Assembly (NCBI GenBank): GCA_004366195.1
Contig: SIRV01000186.1
Span: forward strand, 1 to 8,319
Direction of reading: 5' to 3'
DNA: 8,319 nt
Source of the DNA: Actinomycetota bacterium
GTDB taxonomy: Bacteria; Actinomycetota; UBA4738; HRBIN12
In this document: one piece after another, positions 6,732 to 8,319 of the stretch
How positions within the stretch are numbered: position 1 is the stretch's first letter
How the letters are laid out: each line of letters begins with the position of its first letter
Notes under the pieces: generated by a model
The model's database searches: none
The model's input: the letters and a program-made list of their open reading frames with translations, nothing else
Told to the model about the DNA's origin: nothing
Translations under genes and position numbers: made by a program

Positions 6732-7007
6732 TCACCTCCCGCTGAACCGGGCGACGGCGGCGAGGAGCTCCTCGACCTTCTCGTCGGCGTTGCCCTGCTC
6801 GATGCTCTCGCGCACGCAGTGCCGGACGTGGTCGTCGAGGAGCCCGAGCCCGACGGCCCGCAGCGCGGCCACGGCCGAGTTGACCTGGGTCAGGATGTCG
6901 ATGCAGTACTGATCCTGCTCGACCATGCGCTGGATCCCGCGGACCTGGCCCTCGATCCTGCGGAGCCGATCCTGGAGCTCCTTCTTGTTCATGCTGTACC
7001 CCGCCAT
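6732..7007 (-). CDS. csoR: Copper-sensing transcriptional repressor CsoR
   Basis: The protein is 91 aa, the usual CsoR/RcnR/FrmR length, an all-helical tetrameric repressor. The family helix 'RLRRIEGQVRGIQRMVE' (14-30) is present. The Cu(I) ligand set of true CsoRs is complete: Cys35 ('QYCIDIL'), His60 and Cys64 ('DDHVRHCV'), matching Cys36-His61-Cys65 of M. tuberculosis CsoR. This separates it from RcnR (nickel/cobalt) and FrmR (formaldehyde). Apo-CsoR binds operator DNA, and Cu(I) binding releases it. ATG 7007 has AGGAG at 8 nt spacing, partly overlapped by an out-of-frame ATG at 7012; internal ATG 6992 is an alternative. The gene is followed closely by copA and preceded by a promoter containing CsoR-type palindromes, implying autoregulation. 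Confidence 0.96.
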   Translation of the reverse strand: MAGYSMNKKELQDRLRRIEGQVRGIQRMVEQDQYCIDILTQVNSAVAALRAVGLGLLDDHVRHCVRESIEQGNADEKVEELLAAVARFSGR

Positions 7008-7030
7008 GGCATGGACTCCTGCTGGGCTCT

Positions 7031-7043
7031 ATACCTCAGGTAT
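7031..7043. promoter_or_regulatory. csoR: Second CsoR-like palindrome ATACCT-C-AGGTAT near the start point
   Basis: Perfect 6-base inverted repeats surround one central base. The left arm begins exactly 20 bp from the left arm of the main operator (TATACC at 7030 and 7050), about two helical turns, so the same face of DNA is presented. It covers the expected transcription start (about 7041), where bound repressor would block initiation. Confidence 0.5.
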
Positions 7044-7047
7044 CGCA

Positions 7048-7078
7048 AGTATACCCTCCCCGGGTATGGCATCGTCAA
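7048..7078 (-). promoter_or_regulatory. csoR-copA promoter
   Basis: On the minus strand the -35 is TTGACG (7073-7078) and the -10 is TATACT (7048-7053), each one mismatch from the sigma-70 consensus, with a long 19-bp spacer. The expected start point is near 7041, giving a leader of about 34 nt that includes the csoR ribosome site. The spacer contains the CsoR palindrome. Confidence 0.7.
7051..7067. promoter_or_regulatory. csoR: CsoR operator, ATACCC-N5-GGGTAT
   Basis: Perfect 6-base inverted repeats ATACCC (7051-7056) and GGGTAT (7062-7067) flank a C/G-rich centre, the known CsoR box type (TACCC...GGGTA). It overlaps the -10 and fills most of the spacer, so bound CsoR would exclude RNA polymerase. 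It lies 44 nt upstream of the csoR start. Confidence 0.75.
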
Positions 7079-7106
7079 GGGCATGGGGGACCGTCGCCGA
7101 GCGTCT

Positions 7107-7134
7107 CCCGGCCCCGCCGAGCCGGAGGGCCGGG
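7107..7134 (-). terminator. Strong GC hairpin downstream of the cupredoxin gene, possible terminator
   Basis: CCCGGCCC (7107-7114) and GGGCCGGG (7127-7134) form an 8-bp all-GC stem with a 12-nt loop, starting 35 nt after the cupredoxin stop. There is no T-run, which is common in high-GC actinobacteria but weakens the call. It would separate the cupredoxin message from the csoR promoter. Confidence 0.35.
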
Positions 7135-7169
7135 TCGGCCGGCGTCGCGGGGATCGGGCGTCGAGCCCG

Positions 7170-7730
7170 CTAGCTCACGGTGATCGTGCCCACCATCCCG
7201 CCGACGTAGTGCCCTGGCTGGTGGCAGCCGTAGAGGAGGGCTCCCGGCTCCTCCAAGGTCATCGTGAGCTCGGCCGTCTCGCCGGGCTGGATGGTGAGGG
7301 CCTCCGCGTCGCCGTGGACCATCCCGCCGACGTAGTGCCCTGGCTGGTGGCAGCCGTAGAGGAGGGCTCCCGGCTCCTCCAAGGTCATCGTGAGCTCGGC
7401 CGTCTCGCCGGGCTGGATGGTGAGGGCCTCCGCGTCGCCGTGGCCCATCCCGCCCATCTCGGCCATCCCTCGCTCGTGCTCCATCTGCTCGTCCTCGGTG
7501 CCCACGAAGAAGTCGTGCACGATCTGCCCCGCGTTCGTCACGATGAAGCGAACGGTCTCCCCGGCCCGCACGGTGACGGATCCCGGCTCGAAGCGCAGGT
7601 CGTCGCGGGCCGTGATCTCGATGGTCCGGGGTTCCTCCGCGGTCCCCGCGGACGGCTCGTCGCCGCCCCCGCGGGCGGCGAGCGACAGCGCGACCGCGAC
7701 GGCGGTCGCGAACGCGGTCGTCTTCCTCAT
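7170..7730 (-). CDS. Secreted cupredoxin (plastocyanin-like) with an internal tandem duplication
   Basis: The protein is 186 aa from ATG 7730, chosen because AGGAGG lies 9 nt upstream; the GTG at 7748 falls inside that site. Residues 2-19 form a signal peptide ending in 'LSLAA', then Arg20-Gly-Gly-Gly, where a lipoprotein would have Cys. The cupredoxin barrel starts at about 36 ('RTIEITARDDLRFEPGSVTV'), with copper ligand His72 in 'IVHDFF' and a Met/His-rich loop (83-98). It ends in the ligand loop Cys127, His132, Met137 ('YGCHQPGHYVGGM'). The last 42 residues are then repeated exactly, giving a second loop Cys169, His174, Met179, before 'GTITVS'. Without the repeat the protein would be a normal cupredoxin of about 144 aa. 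Only one His72-type ligand exists, so at most one loop can complete a type 1 site in one molecule. It probably carries electrons or binds copper outside the membrane. It follows the small membrane protein gene by 51 nt. Confidence 0.9.
   Translation of the reverse strand: MRKTTAFATAVAVALSLAARGGGDEPSAGTAEEPRTIEITARDDLRFEPGSVTVRAGETVRFIVTNAGQIVHDFFVGTEDEQMEHERGMAEMGGMGHGDAEALTIQPGETAELTMTLEEPGALLYGCHQPGHYVGGMVHGDAEALTIQPGETAELTMTLEEPGALLYGCHQPGHYVGGMVGTITVS
7192..7443. repeat. Perfect 126-bp tandem duplication, two copies
   Basis: Bases 7192-7317 and 7318-7443 are identical by eye at every position. The length is 42 codons, so the frame is kept. The decamer CCATCCCGCC occurs at 7193, 7319 and 7445, at both ends of the unit and just beyond it. 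It encodes the Gly-Gly-Met of both the Met-rich loop and the copper loop, which points to slippage or unequal exchange between these short matches. Zero divergence implies a very recent event, or an assembly artefact. Confidence 0.95.
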
Positions 7731-7781
7731 GTGGATCTCCCTCCTCACGTCGGCTGTCGGACCGCCTTGACGTGCGAGGGA

Positions 7782-8075
7782 TCAACGGCGAAGCACGTCG
7801 CCGAGATCGGGCGGATGCCGACCGCCCGGCATCGGGCGGTGCGTGGCCGGGCCGGCGGCGGGAAGCATCGGCACGATGGAGGTGCGCGGCGCGCACGCGG
7901 TCGTCGGCGCCGGTCCGAAGGCAAGCGTGAGCGCGAGGACGGCCAGGCAGAGTCCGAGCGCCCCCATCCCCTCGTGCATCGTCGGACCCACGAGGTGCCA
8001 AGCGAGGCCGACGCTGAGCAGGAGGACGAGCACGAGGAGCAGGGCGCGGGCCCGAGGATCCCGCGCGAGCCGCAT
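7782..8075 (-). CDS. Small two-helix membrane protein, DUF6153-like
   Basis: About 97 aa. A basic start 'MRLARDPRAR' leads into a first hydrophobic segment 'ALLLVLVLLLSVGLAWHLV' (about 11-29), a short loop 'GPTMHEGM' and a second segment 'GALGLCLAVLALTLAFG' (about 38-54). A Pro/Ala/Thr-rich tail ends 'MPGGRHPPDLGDVLRR'. The helix pattern and the 'GGR.PP.L' ending recall small actinobacterial membrane proteins of the DUF6153 type, whose function is unknown to me. His and Met residues in the loop and tail could touch copper, but that is speculation. The start is uncertain: ATG 8075 fits the positive-inside rule but has only a weak GGA ribosome site, and the frame stays open to GTG 8114 (110 aa). 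It is 51 nt upstream of the cupredoxin gene on the same strand, with no obvious promoter between, so the two probably share a message. Confidence 0.6.
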   Translation of the reverse strand: MRLARDPRARALLLVLVLLLSVGLAWHLVGPTMHEGMGALGLCLAVLALTLAFGPAPTTACAPRTSIVPMLPAAGPATHRPMPGGRHPPDLGDVLRR

Positions 8076-8231
8076 CGTCGTCCAGGCCCCCACCACCGAC
8101 CGGGAAGGGTACACGACGAGGACCCGCGCTCCCGGACTCGCCTCGCGCGCCTGGCCCGGGAGACGTATCGCGCTCCCATCCGGCGGGCGGCGGGGATGTC
8201 CGGGCGGGACCTCGGGAAGACCTTGCCCCGA

Positions 8232-8247
8232 TGTGACCTACCTCACA
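8232..8247. promoter_or_regulatory. CRP/GlxR-type operator, TGTGA-N6-TCACA
   Basis: TGTGA (8232-8236), CCTACC, TCACA (8243-8247) is a perfect palindromic CRP half-site pair and matches the mycobacterial CRP and corynebacterial GlxR pattern TGTGANNTANNTCACA at all fixed positions. Its centre is 42.5 bp upstream of the ATG at 8282. If that message is leaderless, this is essentially the class II activator position (-41.5). It lies about 117-157 nt upstream of the divergent small membrane gene and could act on it too. Confidence 0.7.
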
Positions 8248-8268
8248 GATGCCCGTGGCGGGTCCCGG

Positions 8269-8274
8269 TAGGGT
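8269..8274 (+). promoter_or_regulatory. Putative -10 box for the rightmost plus-strand gene
   Basis: TAGGGT, 7 nt, then ATG 8282: leaderless spacing. No -35 consensus lies 16-19 bp upstream, as expected for a promoter that depends on the adjacent CRP-like activator site. Confidence 0.45.
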
Positions 8275-8281
8275 CGAACCC

Positions 8282-8319
8282 ATGTTCGGACAGCAGGCCG
8301 TCGAGCCGCTCCGGGGCCA
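8282..8319 (+). CDS. Start of an unidentified plus-strand gene, cut by the window edge
   Basis: ATG 8282 opens a frame that stays open to the edge for 12 codons (MFGQQAVEPLRG). The support is the upstream CRP/GlxR-like site and the -10 box at leaderless spacing, not the peptide itself, which is too short to identify. There is no Shine-Dalgarno. Confidence 0.4.
   Translation, partial: MFGQQAVEPLRG

Noticed and set aside
6733..6735. GTG overlapping the csoR stop by 4 nt as the copA start
   Set aside because: The purine-rich ribosome site touches this codon directly; GTG 6726 has the same site at the ideal 8-nt distance.
3688..6912. Very long plus-strand open frame opposite cnoX, copA and csoR
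   Set aside because: It is open only because of high GC; the composition is repetitive Arg/His/Asp/Pro and the minus strand encodes well-known proteins throughout.
7746..7774. CACGTC-N17-GACGTG inverted repeat between the small membrane gene and the cupredoxin gene
   Set aside because: The arms are short and far apart, no promoter is associated, and one arm abuts the cupredoxin ribosome site; chance is likely in this composition.
7075..8283. Minus-strand 402-codon frame overlapping the cupredoxin and small membrane gene
   Set aside because: It is Arg/Gly-rich and low in complexity; the cupredoxin frame has all family motifs and a good ribosome site. The frame shows the duplication only because the DNA is duplicated.

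Overview
This is a very GC-rich window in which nearly every gene lies on the minus strand. It looks like a deep-branching or uncultured actinobacterium. Supporting signs are the CsoR copper regulator, GTG starts, TAnnnT -10 boxes placed 6-7 nt before start codons (the leaderless arrangement common in Actinobacteria), and one site that exactly fits the actinobacterial CRP/GlxR pattern TGTGANNTANNTCACA. No RNA gene, CRISPR array or insertion sequence was seen. The taxon is an inference from these features.

Right half, about 2900-8080, minus strand: a copper and redox block. In transcription order it holds a small two-helix membrane protein resembling DUF6153, a secreted cupredoxin, the copper sensor CsoR, the Cu(+)-exporting P1B-type ATPase CopA, a thioredoxin-TPR protein of the CnoX/YbbN type, and a SAM-dependent methyltransferase. 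csoR-copA has its own promoter, with a CsoR-type palindrome between -35 and -10 and a second palindrome near the start point. The likely logic is that excess Cu(I) releases CsoR and CopA pumps copper out. The cupredoxin could bind copper outside the membrane, and the chaperedoxin could protect proteins from oxidative or thiol damage. The cupredoxin gene carries a perfect 126-bp in-frame tandem duplication that doubles its Cys/His/Met copper loop, and its lipobox cysteine is an arginine.

Left half, 1-2531, minus strand: a catabolic cluster of an M24 'pita-bread' hydrolase resembling ectoine hydrolase (DoeA/EutD), an Lrp/AsnC regulator, and a class III aminotransferase cut by the window edge. 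This trio resembles doeA-doeX-doeD of ectoine degradation. The deacetylase DoeB is not in the window, so the substrate is inferred.

Between the halves (2532-2896), on the plus strand, lies a frameshifted remnant of a secreted CSLREA-type beta-helix protein that stops where the methyltransferase gene begins. At the far right (8232-8319) a perfect CRP/GlxR-like site and a -10 box precede the first 12 codons of a plus-strand gene that leaves the window.
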